Source of the DNA: Candidatus Omnitrophota bacterium
GTDB lineage: Bacteria; Omnitrophota; Koll11; Duberdicusellales; 4484-171
Assembly: GCA_021735115.1 (NCBI GenBank)
Contig: JAIPHQ010000010.1
Location: 1-14,016 of the forward strand
DNA length: 14,016 nucleotides
Direction: 5' to 3'
Made by a program: the position numbers and the translations under genes. The notes under the pieces are model-generated. The model had not been told where the DNA came from and did not search any database. It saw nothing but the letters and a program-made list of their open reading frames with translations. Below, piece by piece: positions 1 to 6,345 of the stretch; position 1 is the stretch's first letter; every line of letters begins with the position of its first letter.

Positions 1-93
1 CTATCTTTTTCTATTATTTTCTTTTATTTACCTTAATAATTTTATTCTTAAACCGAAAATCTATATATCTAGCTTTTAAAAACCTTCACACCT
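1..93. other. AT-rich noncoding stretch at window edge
   Basis: This stretch is rich in T on the given strand and has no open reading frame with a credible start or protein pattern. I see no hairpin or promoter of quality in it. It could be the 3' flank of a gene outside the window. Together with the repeat element that follows, it makes up the 335 bases before the first gene. Confidence 0.5.
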
Positions 94-238
94 AGGGGAC
101 GTTTCCCTCTTGCATAACCATCTGATGCTCAATAGCTTATAAAAAGATGTTTTCCGCTATGGCAATTCCTTTGTTTAGGAAATTTACCTTCATAATCCAT
201 TGAATTACAATCGGTTATAAACAAGGGAAACGTCCCCT
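94..238. repeat. 145-bp element with 15-bp perfect terminal inverted repeats (MITE- or REP-like)
   Basis: The sequence AGGGGACGTTTCCCT at 94-108 recurs as its exact reverse complement at 224-238. Similarity continues inward imperfectly: CTTG followed by ATAACC appears just inside both ends. The middle holds a small hairpin (TTCCT at 166-170, AGGAA at 177-181, six-base loop). There is no internal coding sequence. The arms are themselves partly self-complementary (AGGG...CCCT). This architecture suits a non-autonomous mobile repeat, for example a bacterial interspersed palindrome moved in trans by a REP-associated (IS200-like, Y1) transposase, but no transposase is present in the window. The inverted repeat is seen directly; mobility is inference. 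A flanking target duplication is not evident. Confidence 0.6.
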
Positions 239-297
239 TTATCGCACTGTTAGGGGGATTCCGGATAAGAGTTGTTAGAATCAAAAAATAAAAAATA

Positions 298-326
298 TTG
301 ACAAAAAGGTATAGATATGGTATATT
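298..326 (+). promoter_or_regulatory. Sigma-70-type promoter of the brnT-brnA pair
   Basis: There is a perfect -35 TTGACA at 298-303, a 17-bp spacer and -10 TATATT at 321-326, preceded by an extended -10 TG (TGG at 318-320). The expected transcription start is about 332-334, only 2-4 nt before the GTG start of the toxin gene at 336. The mRNA would therefore be essentially leaderless. Confidence 0.8.
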
Positions 327-334
327 AAATATAC
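320..334. promoter_or_regulatory. Palindromic candidate operator over the -10 box
   Basis: GTATATT and AATATAC are perfect 7-bp arms around a single central A, covering the -10 box and the predicted transcription start. A direct repeat GGTATA at 308-313 and 319-324, one helical turn apart, lies in the same place. Toxin-antitoxin operons of this family are commonly autorepressed by the antitoxin or the toxin-antitoxin complex, and the antitoxin here looks like a ribbon-helix-helix DNA binder. This is a plausible binding site; occupancy is inference. Confidence 0.5.
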
Positions 335-335
335 T

Positions 336-596
336 GTGGAATTTGAATTTGATATCAGTAAAAGCAAAGCAAATAAGAAAAAACATGGGATTGATTTCAT
401 AGAGGCACAAGCCTTATGGGAAGATCCTAATTTAATAGAAATTCCGGCTAAAACAAGTGATGAGCCTAGATTTTTAGTAGTTGGCTATATTTCTGATAAA
501 GCTTGGTCAGGAGTTGTTACCTATAGAAATGAAAAAATAAGAATTATTTCAGTACGTCGGTCTCGGCCAGAGGAGGTTGAAATTTATGAAAGCTAA
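336..596 (+). CDS. brnT: BrnT-family toxin of a type II toxin-antitoxin system
   Basis: This 86-residue protein has the BrnT pattern: an N-terminal EFDISKSKAN followed by KKHGIDFIEA, a DP motif near residue 31, a central ER-type strand (SDEPRFLVVGY), and a C-terminal IRIISVRRSRPEE before the final tyrosine and glutamate. BrnT toxins are RelE-like small ribonucleases that inhibit translation and are neutralised by the cognate BrnA antitoxin. The start is the GTG at 336: no in-frame ATG precedes it and the N-terminus matches the family. There is no Shine-Dalgarno sequence, consistent with the promoter lying directly upstream. The gene overlaps the antitoxin gene by 11 nt, as expected for co-translated pairs. 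The family call is firm; toxicity and RNase activity are inferred from the family. Confidence 0.88.
   Translation: MEFEFDISKSKANKKKHGIDFIEAQALWEDPNLIEIPAKTSDEPRFLVVGYISDKAWSGVVTYRNEKIRIISVRRSRPEEVEIYES
571..576 (+). promoter_or_regulatory. Strong ribosome binding site that fixes the brnA start
   Basis: AGGAGG lies inside the end of brnT. A TTG at 577 is in frame but abuts the site and cannot use it. The ATG at 586, nine bases downstream, is well placed, so the antitoxin is taken to start at 586. Confidence 0.8.
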
Positions 597-816
597 AAAT
601 TTTGATAAAAAATTTGAAGAAGGAAAAGATATATCAAAGTATCTTAAAATGTCAAAAGCCAGAAGGTCTGAACAAAAACAAAAAAGAGTAAATGTTGATT
701 TTCCTTTATGGATGATTCACTTTTTAGATAGAGAAGCTAAACGTCTTGGTGTCCCTCGTCAATCCATTATCAAAGTATGGGTGGCAGAAAGATTAGAAAA
801 AGCTCATCATAATTAG
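586..816 (+). CDS. brnA: BrnA-like / CopG-type ribbon-helix-helix antitoxin
   Basis: This 76-residue protein should bind and neutralise the upstream BrnT toxin and repress the shared promoter. The N-terminal third (KKFEEGKDISKYL, then SKARR) resembles the toxin-binding or linker part of the CopG-type antitoxin family. The C-terminal half, beginning with RVNVDFPLWMIHFLDREA and continuing through LGVPRQSIIKVWVAERLE, is a textbook ribbon-helix-helix: one beta strand for DNA contact and two helices. The start is the ATG at 586 after a perfect AGGAGG. The gene overlaps brnT by 11 nt in another frame. The toxin-first order is characteristic of BrnT/BrnA. The strong antitoxin ribosome site against a leaderless toxin start would favour antitoxin excess (inference). 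Confidence 0.85.
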   Translation: MKAKNFDKKFEEGKDISKYLKMSKARRSEQKQKRVNVDFPLWMIHFLDREAKRLGVPRQSIIKVWVAERLEKAHHN

Positions 817-929
817 ATTCTAATAATTCACACCAGCGGATTCTTGACAGGCCTGCTCTCCAAATGCCCGCTTGCCAAGGGTTGTTGAGTTCATATGTTG
901 GGAAAAGAAAACTATTATTTAATAATTAT
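817..929. other. Noncoding spacer with a G+C-rich island
   Basis: Positions 831-890 are 57% G+C by count (34 of 60), far above the surrounding DNA. No convincing gene fits. It could be a transcribed untranslated tail of the toxin-antitoxin mRNA, a small RNA ending at the terminator at 930-961, or a relic of imported sequence. I recognise no tRNA, SRP RNA or other standard RNA in it. Confidence 0.4.
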
Positions 930-961
930 TTCCCACTCACTGCGCAGGTGGGAATTTTTTT
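930..961 (+). terminator. Intrinsic terminator between the toxin-antitoxin pair and bamD
   Basis: TTCCCAC at 930-936 pairs with GTGGGAA at 948-954 (7-bp stem, 11-base loop), followed directly by seven T residues at 955-961 and, after GG, five more. It should end transcription from the brnT promoter before the bamD promoter begins at 978. Confidence 0.8.
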
Positions 962-977
962 GGTTTTTGCATATAGA

Positions 978-1006
978 TTGACAAAGGTAGCCGGTTCTGA
1001 TATATT
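978..1006 (+). promoter_or_regulatory. Sigma-70-type promoter of bamD-lptE-holA, leaderless
   Basis: TTGACA at 978-983, a 17-bp spacer and TATATT at 1001-1006, with an extended -10 TGA at 998-1000. Only six bases (TTCTTT) separate the -10 box from the bamD ATG at 1013, so the transcript is predicted to begin at or next to the A of the start codon. Confidence 0.85.
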
Positions 1007-1012
1007 TTCTTT

Positions 1013-1963
1013 ATGATTAAACTCACTTTTTTACTTTTATTTACTTTTGTTTGCCTGGAGGCTTATCCGTTTTGGATTTGGTCTCCAAAAACGCAAAAAT
1101 GGAAAAATCCTGAGTATTCAGCATTAGCAACTCCAACTCTTCAATATAAAGAAGCTATCAAATCTTTTAAAAAAGGTGATTTCAAAAGAGCTTATAAGGA
1201 ATTTAAAAAGCTTCTTGTTAACTATCCGGATTCAAAGGAAGCCCCAGAAGCCCAATATTACTTGGGCATAACTTTAGAAGAATTAGATAAACCTTTTGAA
1301 GCCTACTTAGCTTTTGAAAAAGTAATTCAAAGTTATCCTAATAGTAAAAGAATTAATGAAGTTGTAGAAAGAGAATATAATATTGGTGAGTATTTTTTAA
1401 ATCGCGAAAATAAAAAATTATTAGGGATTTCCATATATGATTTTGTCAACCATCCATCAGTTCAGATATTTCAAAGTATTGTCGAAGAAACTCCTTATTC
1501 TGAATATGCTTCGCGGGCTCAATATAAATTAGGAGTAATTTTTCTTCAGCTAAGCCGCTTTAAAGAAGCAAGAGAGGCATTTCAAAAAGTAATTGATGAT
1601 TATTCAGATAGCCGTTGGGCAACTCCGGCAAAGTATCAATTAGCATTAGCGACAGCCCAAGCTTTTCCCGGGGCTGATTATGATGCATCTTATCTTAAAA
1701 AAGCTACTCAAAGCTTAGATGATTTTATAAAGGAGCATCCTGAGGCAAAGATATCTAAAGAAGCAGAGGAGCAATTAGCTAAGTTACGCAGCAAAGAGGC
1801 TGAAAAAATATTTGAGATTGCTCTATTTTACAAAAAACAAAACCGCCCGGAAAGTGCAAAAATTTATCTTGAAAAAGTTATTAAAAAATACCCAGATACT
1901 ATTTATTATCAAAAGGCTAAACAGGTACTTGAAGAATTAGACAATTTACCAGAATCTAAATAA
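1013..1963 (+). CDS. bamD: Outer-membrane protein assembly factor BamD-like, TPR protein
   Basis: This exported tetratricopeptide protein of 316 residues is likely the BamD component of the BAM complex, which inserts beta-barrel proteins into the outer membrane from the periplasmic side. Residues 1-17 form a signal peptide. Cys14 could be lipidated, but the preceding residues (TFV) are a poor lipobox, so anchoring is uncertain. A tryptophan-rich stretch follows (FWIW, then KW at 29-30). TPR units are visible around 43-112 (with KGDFKRAYKEFKKLL and a YPDS turn), 155-199 (SRFKEAREAFQKVI) and 262-310 (RPESAKIYLEKVIKKYP). It is somewhat longer than the typical BamD of about 245-280 residues. It heads an operon with lptE and holA; the start lies directly at the predicted transcription start. 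A general YbgF/CpoB-like TPR protein is the main alternative. Confidence 0.8.
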   Translation: MIKLTFLLLFTFVCLEAYPFWIWSPKTQKWKNPEYSALATPTLQYKEAIKSFKKGDFKRAYKEFKKLLVNYPDSKEAPEAQYYLGITLEELDKPFEAYLAFEKVIQSYPNSKRINEVVEREYNIGEYFLNRENKKLLGISIYDFVNHPSVQIFQSIVEETPYSEYASRAQYKLGVIFLQLSRFKEAREAFQKVIDDYSDSRWATPAKYQLALATAQAFPGADYDASYLKKATQSLDDFIKEHPEAKISKEAEEQLAKLRSKEAEKIFEIALFYKKQNRPESAKIYLEKVIKKYPDTIYYQKAKQVLEELDNLPESK

Positions 1964-1968
1964 AATTT

Positions 1969-2529
1969 ATGTTTAATTTAAACAACAGTATAAATAAAAA
2001 AATACCGGGAAGTTATAAGTTATTATTGGTATGTTTAATAGCTTTAGCCGGTTGTGGATATTCGACTAAAGGCTATAAATATAAAGAAAATAAGATAAGA
2101 ATTACGCCTGTTGTTAATAAAATAAATATAACTTCAGAGAGCAGAAAATATTCCGGTTACACTGCCTACCCTAAATTAATTGAAGATAGGCTAACCAACA
2201 GATTAGTTTCGGAATTTAATATTCAAAGTAATTTAAATGTTGTCAGCAAGTCTGAAGGTGCACTTAAATTGGAGTGTCAAGTAACTGATTATAAGCGTCA
2301 AACCCTTAGATATACCGACAGTGATGACCCAGAAGAACAGAGATTACGCCTGCATGTAAAGATGAAACTGATTAGTTCAGAAGGAGAAATTCTCCAAGAA
2401 AAAAATGTTGTTGGCCAGGCAAGTTTTTTTCTAACTGGCCCCAACAGTAAAAGTGAAGTAGCTGCTCAAGCCGAGCTGATTGATGATACAGCGCGCAGGA
2501 TAACCGAAGCAGTTGTTGAAACATGGTAG
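1969..2529 (+). CDS. lptE: LPS assembly lipoprotein LptE
   Basis: This 186-residue outer-membrane lipoprotein is predicted to plug and support LptD, which inserts lipopolysaccharide into the outer leaflet. A lysine-rich N-terminus is followed by a hydrophobic segment (residues 18-28) and a clear lipobox LAGC with Cys29, then the GYS motif typical of LptE starts. The body contains the family pattern of a conserved strand (IRITPVVNKI), a helix with LIEDRLTNRLVSEF, beta strands and a C-terminal helix with DDTARRITEAVVETW. The ATG comes five bases after the bamD stop with no Shine-Dalgarno sequence, suggesting coupled translation; the last 7 nt overlap holA. The lptE-holA-rpsT neighbourhood is conserved in many bacteria and supports the call. 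Confidence 0.85.
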   Translation: MFNLNNSINKKIPGSYKLLLVCLIALAGCGYSTKGYKYKENKIRITPVVNKINITSESRKYSGYTAYPKLIEDRLTNRLVSEFNIQSNLNVVSKSEGALKLECQVTDYKRQTLRYTDSDDPEEQRLRLHVKMKLISSEGEILQEKNVVGQASFFLTGPNSKSEVAAQAELIDDTARRITEAVVETW

Positions 2530-3209
2530 GGGAAAAATTTAAGACATATCTTGTAAGTGGTGGCAGTCTTACCCAGCGGCGAAAAATTATAAATAATATT
2601 AAAAGGGATATATTTACAGGCGAAAAGTCTAGGCTTCGGGCAGTGACTTTATACGCTGGGGATATCAACTTAGATTCTTTTAAAGACTTGGTTTTTACCT
2701 TATCTTTTCAAAAGAAAAAAGTAGTCTTAATTAAAGATTTTATCAGTTTATCTAAACCTATCCGAAAATTTCTTTTTGAGAATATCCAAAAAATACTAAA
2801 TTATAATTATATAATTTTTGAATCAGAAATACCTTATTTTTCTTTAGGAAAAAAGAAAAAAATAGCTTCGGATTCTCTTTTTAAATATATTATAAAAAAT
2901 AGCAAAAGATATAATGAGAGAGCTCTTCCTGCTGAAATTAGTATAGAAGATTTCCGAAACCAATTATATAGAAACAATTTAAGTTCCTGCTTGTTTATTC
3001 TTGAAGAGCTACTAAGTTCAAAAACTAAAAGTAATAAAATTGCTCCTCAAATTTTGGGATTAATTATAGCTAAGTTTTCATATCTTAAAAATTCTGATAA
3101 TCAAGAGGAAGCTTTTAATCAACTTTGGCAAGCAGATAGAGCCCTAAAGCAAAGTAATATTGATATACGTATCTTGATAGAGAGACTTTTAATTAAGTTA
3201 TTTACCTAA
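2523..3209 (+). CDS. holA: DNA polymerase III delta subunit (HolA), short and divergent
   Basis: Delta is the clamp-loader subunit that opens the sliding beta clamp at the replication fork. The protein has 228 residues against roughly 330-345 in the family. Residues 5-105 resemble the AAA+-like domain I: YLVSGG in place of a Walker A motif (delta is naturally degenerate there), a QKKKVVLIKDF strand and NYIIFESE. Residues 137-228 resemble the collar domain, with the conserved end ADRALKQSNIDIRILIERL. The central lid domain appears much reduced, so the identification rests on these two ends and on the position between lptE and rpsT. The start ATG overlaps the lptE stop by 7 nt. The last 12 nt overlap the end of rpsT on the other strand. 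Confidence 0.72.
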   Translation: MVGEKFKTYLVSGGSLTQRRKIINNIKRDIFTGEKSRLRAVTLYAGDINLDSFKDLVFTLSFQKKKVVLIKDFISLSKPIRKFLFENIQKILNYNYIIFESEIPYFSLGKKKKIASDSLFKYIIKNSKRYNERALPAEISIEDFRNQLYRNNLSSCLFILEELLSSKTKSNKIAPQILGLIIAKFSYLKNSDNQEEAFNQLWQADRALKQSNIDIRILIERLLIKLFT

Positions 3210-3455
3210 ATTACGAGCCAGGCGGCTTTTCTTTCGGGCTGCTTTATTAGGATGGATTATTTTTTTAGAAGCGGCCTTATCTAATGCCTTGTAAGCTTTT
3301 TGGAGATCTTTATTGCTGGTATCAGAATCTTTCTTTTCTAAAGATTTTCGAAAAGACTTCAAGGTAGATTTAACTTCTTGTTTAATTTTACGATTTCTTT
3401 TTCTTTTTCGTTCATTTTGTCTAAGCGCTTTTTCTGCTGCTCTTCTTTGTGGCAT
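3198..3455 (-). CDS. rpsT: 30S ribosomal protein S20
   Basis: S20 binds 16S rRNA in the small subunit body and is needed for correct 30S assembly. This is an 85-residue, very basic protein of the usual length (MPQRRAAEKALRQNERKRKRN at the start), with the family's helical core and the characteristic C-terminal IHPNKAARKKSRLA. The start at 3455 was chosen over an upstream start at 3509 because it matches family N-termini and has the ribosome site AAAGGGGG four bases before it; the longer frame would begin inside the promoter -35 box. It is transcribed alone from its own promoter, divergently from murJ and converging on holA. Confidence 0.95.
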   Translation of the reverse strand: MPQRRAAEKALRQNERKRKRNRKIKQEVKSTLKSFRKSLEKKDSDTSNKDLQKAYKALDKAASKKIIHPNKAARKKSRLARNLGK

Positions 3456-3459
3456 AATT

Positions 3460-3467
3460 CCCCCTTT
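3460..3467 (-). promoter_or_regulatory. Ribosome binding site of rpsT
   Basis: On the minus strand this reads AAAGGGGG, four bases before the ATG at 3455. It is one of the few strong Shine-Dalgarno sites in the window and decides the S20 start. Confidence 0.8.
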
Positions 3468-3480
3468 GTTAAGTGAAAAG

Positions 3481-3509
3481 ATTGTATAGAAATTGGCGCA
3501 AACTGTCAA
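3481..3509 (-). promoter_or_regulatory. Sigma-70-type promoter of rpsT
   Basis: On the minus strand: TTGACA (3509-3504), a 17-bp spacer and TACAAT (3486-3481). The transcription start should be near 3474, giving a leader of about 20 nt that contains the ribosome site. Unlike the other promoters here it lacks the TG extension and is not leaderless. Confidence 0.85.
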
Positions 3510-3520
3510 GTATTTTTTAA

Positions 3521-5056
3521 ATGTTTAAGCAAATTGCCAAAAATAGTAGTTTGATGGGCTCGGGAACTTTGCTATCTCGTGTTTTTGGGTTTATTCGAGA
3601 TATTTTGATTGCAAGCTTCTTTGGCACTTCAGCTGGATTAGAAGCATTTTTAGTATCTTTTCGCCTTCCTAACCTTTTTAGAAGTATTTTTGCTGAAGGA
3701 TTTTCTGATTCAGTGGCCACTCCGGTGCTATCTTCATATCGGAAAGATAAAGAAAAAATATTAGAAATTGGCCAAGATTTAATCTGTGTATTAAGTTTTT
3801 TCCTTTTATTGTTTACTTTATTTGGGATCATTTTTGCTAAATATTTTGTAATGTTGCTTGCTCCCGGATTTATAGCTCAAACCTATAAATTTAATCTAGC
3901 GGTATCTTTTAGCCAAATTACTTTTTTTTATTTGTTTTTAATCGGATTAACTTCAAATTTTATATCTATACTCTATGCTTATAAAAGATTTTTTATTCCA
4001 GCTATTTCTCCCATTTTTTTGAATTTTTGTTTTATCGGGGGCATTTTATTGTTTGGTAGGGCACTTGGGGTTAAGGTTTTAGTTTTTTCTGTGCTTGCTG
4101 GCGGGGTGTGTCAATTGTTGTTTGCTTTTTTGGCTGTATACCGACGCGGGTTTAGGCTTAAATTTAATTTGACGGAAGCTTTAGGTAATAGCCAAATTAT
4201 TAAAATGTTTAAACTTTTTGTTGGCCGCTTGTTTTCAAGCCTTATCTACCATCTAACTGTTTTTGTTGATACAGTATTTTCTTCACTTACTTTTATTGTT
4301 GGCCAAGGGGCATTGGCTTCTATATATTATGCAAATCGGCTGATTCAATTTCCTTTCGCCATTGTTATTTTATCGCTTTCGCGGGTGGTGCTGGTAGACT
4401 TATCTTTTTATCATAAAGAGAAAGACTTAAAAAAGTTCAAGGAACTTTTAGTTTTTTCTTTTCAGAACCTTATTTTTTTTGTTTTACCTATTACCATAGT
4501 TTTTCTTTTTATACCTAGAGGAATAATTAGTGTTGTCTTTGGCAGGGGAGAGTTTGATTTACATTCTTTAAATATTACTTCAGCGGTGCTTTTTTTCTAT
4601 TCTTTTGGTTTATTATTTTTTTGTGGGATAAAGTTGATGGTAAGTACCTTTTATGCTTTAGCTGATACAAAAACTCCGGCAAAAAGCGCTGGTTTGGCTC
4701 TTTTGGTTAATATAGTCTTAAGTGGAATATTAATATTTCCTCTAGGAGTTGGAGGGGTGGCTTTAGGCAGCAGCCTGGCAGCTATATTTAACTTTTTCTT
4801 GCTTTTTCATCTATTAAAGGAAAAGATAGGAGCTATCCCTTGGCAAGATACCAAAAGTTATTTTATTAAAGTTTTGGTTTTAAGCTTGATACATGGGTTG
4901 GCATCTTTTTTTATTTGGCAGATATTTCTGTATAATAAATACGTGAAGATGGCAACTATATTAGGTGTTGGGTTAGCAATCTTTCTTTTGGGAGGATATT
5001 TTTTAAAGATAAAACAAGTGGAGTTAGCCTGGCGATGGATATTAAAGAAAAAATAA
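3521..5056 (+). CDS. murJ: Lipid II flippase MurJ
   Basis: MurJ flips the peptidoglycan precursor lipid II across the inner membrane. This 511-residue, highly hydrophobic protein has the full MurJ length (family: 14 membrane segments) and its N-terminal signature: SRVFGFIRDILIA (Arg20, Arg26, Asp27), SFRLPNLFRSIFAEG (Arg48, Arg54) and TPVLSSY. The acidic residue that is Asp39 in the E. coli protein is Glu41 here (GLEAFLVSF), a conservative change. The end is lysine-rich. The ATG at 3521 matches family starts but has no Shine-Dalgarno sequence, and I see no convincing promoter in the 65 bp between it and rpsT. Its last 22 nt overlap uvrC. It begins a long plus-strand run. Confidence 0.93.
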   Translation: MFKQIAKNSSLMGSGTLLSRVFGFIRDILIASFFGTSAGLEAFLVSFRLPNLFRSIFAEGFSDSVATPVLSSYRKDKEKILEIGQDLICVLSFFLLLFTLFGIIFAKYFVMLLAPGFIAQTYKFNLAVSFSQITFFYLFLIGLTSNFISILYAYKRFFIPAISPIFLNFCFIGGILLFGRALGVKVLVFSVLAGGVCQLLFAFLAVYRRGFRLKFNLTEALGNSQIIKMFKLFVGRLFSSLIYHLTVFVDTVFSSLTFIVGQGALASIYYANRLIQFPFAIVILSLSRVVLVDLSFYHKEKDLKKFKELLVFSFQNLIFFVLPITIVFLFIPRGIISVVFGRGEFDLHSLNITSAVLFFYSFGLLFFCGIKLMVSTFYALADTKTPAKSAGLALLVNIVLSGILIFPLGVGGVALGSSLAAIFNFFLLFHLLKEKIGAIPWQDTKSYFIKVLVLSLIHGLASFFIWQIFLYNKYVKMATILGVGLAIFLLGGYFLKIKQVELAWRWILKKK

Positions 5057-6279
5057 AAAAACTTCCCAGTGCCCCAGGAGTATATATTATGAAATCAAAA
5101 AGGGGCAGTATTTTATATGTTGGCAAAGCAACTTCTTTAAAAAAAAGAGTAGCAACTTATTTTAATCTTAAACCTTCAGGTAAGAATAAAATGTTGGTTG
5201 AAAAAGTAAAAAATGTTGATTATATAAAATGTGAAAATCCTCAGCAAGCTTTAATTCTAGAAGCTGCTTTAATCAAAGAAAAAAAACCAAAATATAATAT
5301 TTCTTTAAAAGATAATAAGAGTTATCCTTATGTAGAAATTACTAAGGAAAAATATCCCCGTGTTTTTATTTCAAGGCCAAGAAATAAAAAAAATAGTTAT
5401 TTTTTTGGGCCTTACACAGATGCTAGATCACTCAAGGAAGCTCTAAAGCTGATTAGAAAAATATTTCCTTTTTGTTCTTGCCGGTCACCTAAAAGGCAGG
5501 CCAAGAAAGGCAAAAAAAGGCTTTGCCTATATTACTATATAGGATTATGTCCGGGCCCATGTGATAAAAAAGTTACGGCGGTAGAATATAATGAGAATAT
5601 TAAAGCAATAAAAAAAATATTAAAGGGAAAAAGATCCGAGTTAATTTCTGTTTATAAAAAAAAGATGGAAAGATTAGCTTCTTTAAAAAAGTTTGAGCAA
5701 GCTAGTAAGATTAGAGATAAAATCTATGCTATTGAAAATATTTATAAAGGTAAACCTCGCTTGCATCAGTTGTTGGCTTTGAAAAGAAGCTTGGAGTTGC
5801 CTAAATTGCCTTTATTAATTGAAGGTATTGATGTTTCTGCGTTAGGGAAAAATGATGCCACCGGTTCGGTGGTTGTATTTAAAGATGCAGTTTCTGATAA
5901 GAGTAATTACCGCCGTTTTTTAATAAAAAAAGTAGGAAATGTTGATGATTGTAAAAGAATCCAAGAAGTTGTTCTAAGAAGGTATTCCCGCTTAAAAGAT
6001 GAGAAAAAACAGCTACCGGATTTGATTCTAATTGATGGCGGTAAAGGACAGGTAACGAGCGCAGAAAAGATTTTAAAAGGGTTAGGGATAGAGATTGCCT
6101 TAATTGGATTAGCTAAGCGTAATGAAGAAATTTGGCTGCCTGATAAAAATAAATCTAAAGCCCTTAATAAAGATAATCCTGGATTACAGCTGCTACAAAG
6201 AGTTAGGGATGAGGCACATAGATTTGCTCATAATTATCATCTTATCCGCCGCAGAAAAAGAAAAATTAATAAAATTTGA
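5035..6279 (+). CDS. uvrC: Compact UvrC excinuclease lacking the central region and C-terminal HhH domain
   Basis: UvrC makes the dual incision in nucleotide excision repair after UvrA/UvrB find damage. The GIY-YIG domain is complete (PGVY at 14-17, YVG at 28-30, Arg38, Glu76, Asn88). A cysteine cluster follows (Cys147, Cys149, Cys164, Cys172, Cys176), matching the region where UvrC binds an iron-sulfur cluster. The UVR motif that contacts UvrB is at about 207-236. The RNase H-like nuclease has its triad at Asp266, Asp334 and His395. The protein stops at residue 414, whereas typical UvrC has about 600: the roughly 100-150 residues normally between UVR and the first RNase H Asp are nearly absent, and nothing follows YHLIRRRKRK, so the helix-hairpin-helix pair is missing. 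The frame is intact with no HhH in other frames. It overlaps murJ by 22 nt. Confidence 0.9.
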   Translation: MDIKEKIKKLPSAPGVYIMKSKRGSILYVGKATSLKKRVATYFNLKPSGKNKMLVEKVKNVDYIKCENPQQALILEAALIKEKKPKYNISLKDNKSYPYVEITKEKYPRVFISRPRNKKNSYFFGPYTDARSLKEALKLIRKIFPFCSCRSPKRQAKKGKKRLCLYYYIGLCPGPCDKKVTAVEYNENIKAIKKILKGKRSELISVYKKKMERLASLKKFEQASKIRDKIYAIENIYKGKPRLHQLLALKRSLELPKLPLLIEGIDVSALGKNDATGSVVVFKDAVSDKSNYRRFLIKKVGNVDDCKRIQEVVLRRYSRLKDEKKQLPDLILIDGGKGQVTSAEKILKGLGIEIALIGLAKRNEEIWLPDKNKSKALNKDNPGLQLLQRVRDEAHRFAHNYHLIRRRKRKINKI

Positions 6280-6305
6280 GAAAGAGCTAGAAGATGTGAT
6301 AAAAT
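6276..6305 (+). promoter_or_regulatory. Possible promoter upstream of the PilT-like gene
   Basis: TTGAGA at 6276-6281, an 18-bp spacer and TAAAAT at 6300-6305 with an extended -10 TGA, the same TGATAAAAT seen before the last gene in the window. It would start transcription near 6312 and place the palindrome at 6325-6345 in a 60-nt leader. The -35 match is weaker and the region is AT-rich, so this is tentative. Confidence 0.35.
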
Positions 6306-6324
6306 GTCAGGAGTAATAATGTAG

Positions 6325-6345
6325 GGGCGAGGCTTGTCCTCGCCC
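6325..6345. repeat. Short G+C-rich palindrome between uvrC and the PilT-like gene
   Basis: GGGCGAGG (6325-6332) pairs perfectly with CCTCGCCC (6338-6345) around a CTTGT loop. It is followed by an A-run, not a T-run, so it is not an intrinsic terminator on the plus strand. Its G+C-rich, intergenic character contrasts with the AT-rich context and suggests an interspersed REP-like palindrome. It could still block exoribonucleases or shape the leader of the next gene. Confidence 0.6.

Noticed and set aside
129..410. 93-codon minus-strand open frame across the inverted-repeat element and the start of brnT
   Set aside because: It is antisense to a convincing promoter and to brnT, its residues are low-complexity hydrophobic, and no family pattern is seen.
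844..872. TTGACA at 844-849 as a promoter for a small RNA
   Set aside because: The expected -10 position (about 867-872) reads CCCGCT, so there is no matching -10 box.
820..894. 24-codon minus-strand frame beginning MNSTTLGKRAFGEQACQ in the G+C-rich island
   Set aside because: The LGKRAFGEQA stretch faintly recalls the start of some conserved proteins (for example the YraN/UPF0102 type), but it stops after 24 codons with no continuation in another frame, so it cannot be supported as a gene or pseudogene.
3456..3520. Promoter for murJ in the spacer shared with rpsT
   Set aside because: No -35/-10 pair with acceptable spacing was found on the plus strand; the good hexamers belong to the rpsT promoter on the other strand.
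6122..6316. 64-codon plus-strand frame overlapping the end of uvrC, considered as the missing HhH domain after a frameshift
   Set aside because: The overlapping part is a shadow of the conserved RNase H region and the tail is a charged helix without helix-hairpin-helix glycine motifs; uvrC itself stays in frame through its conserved histidine.
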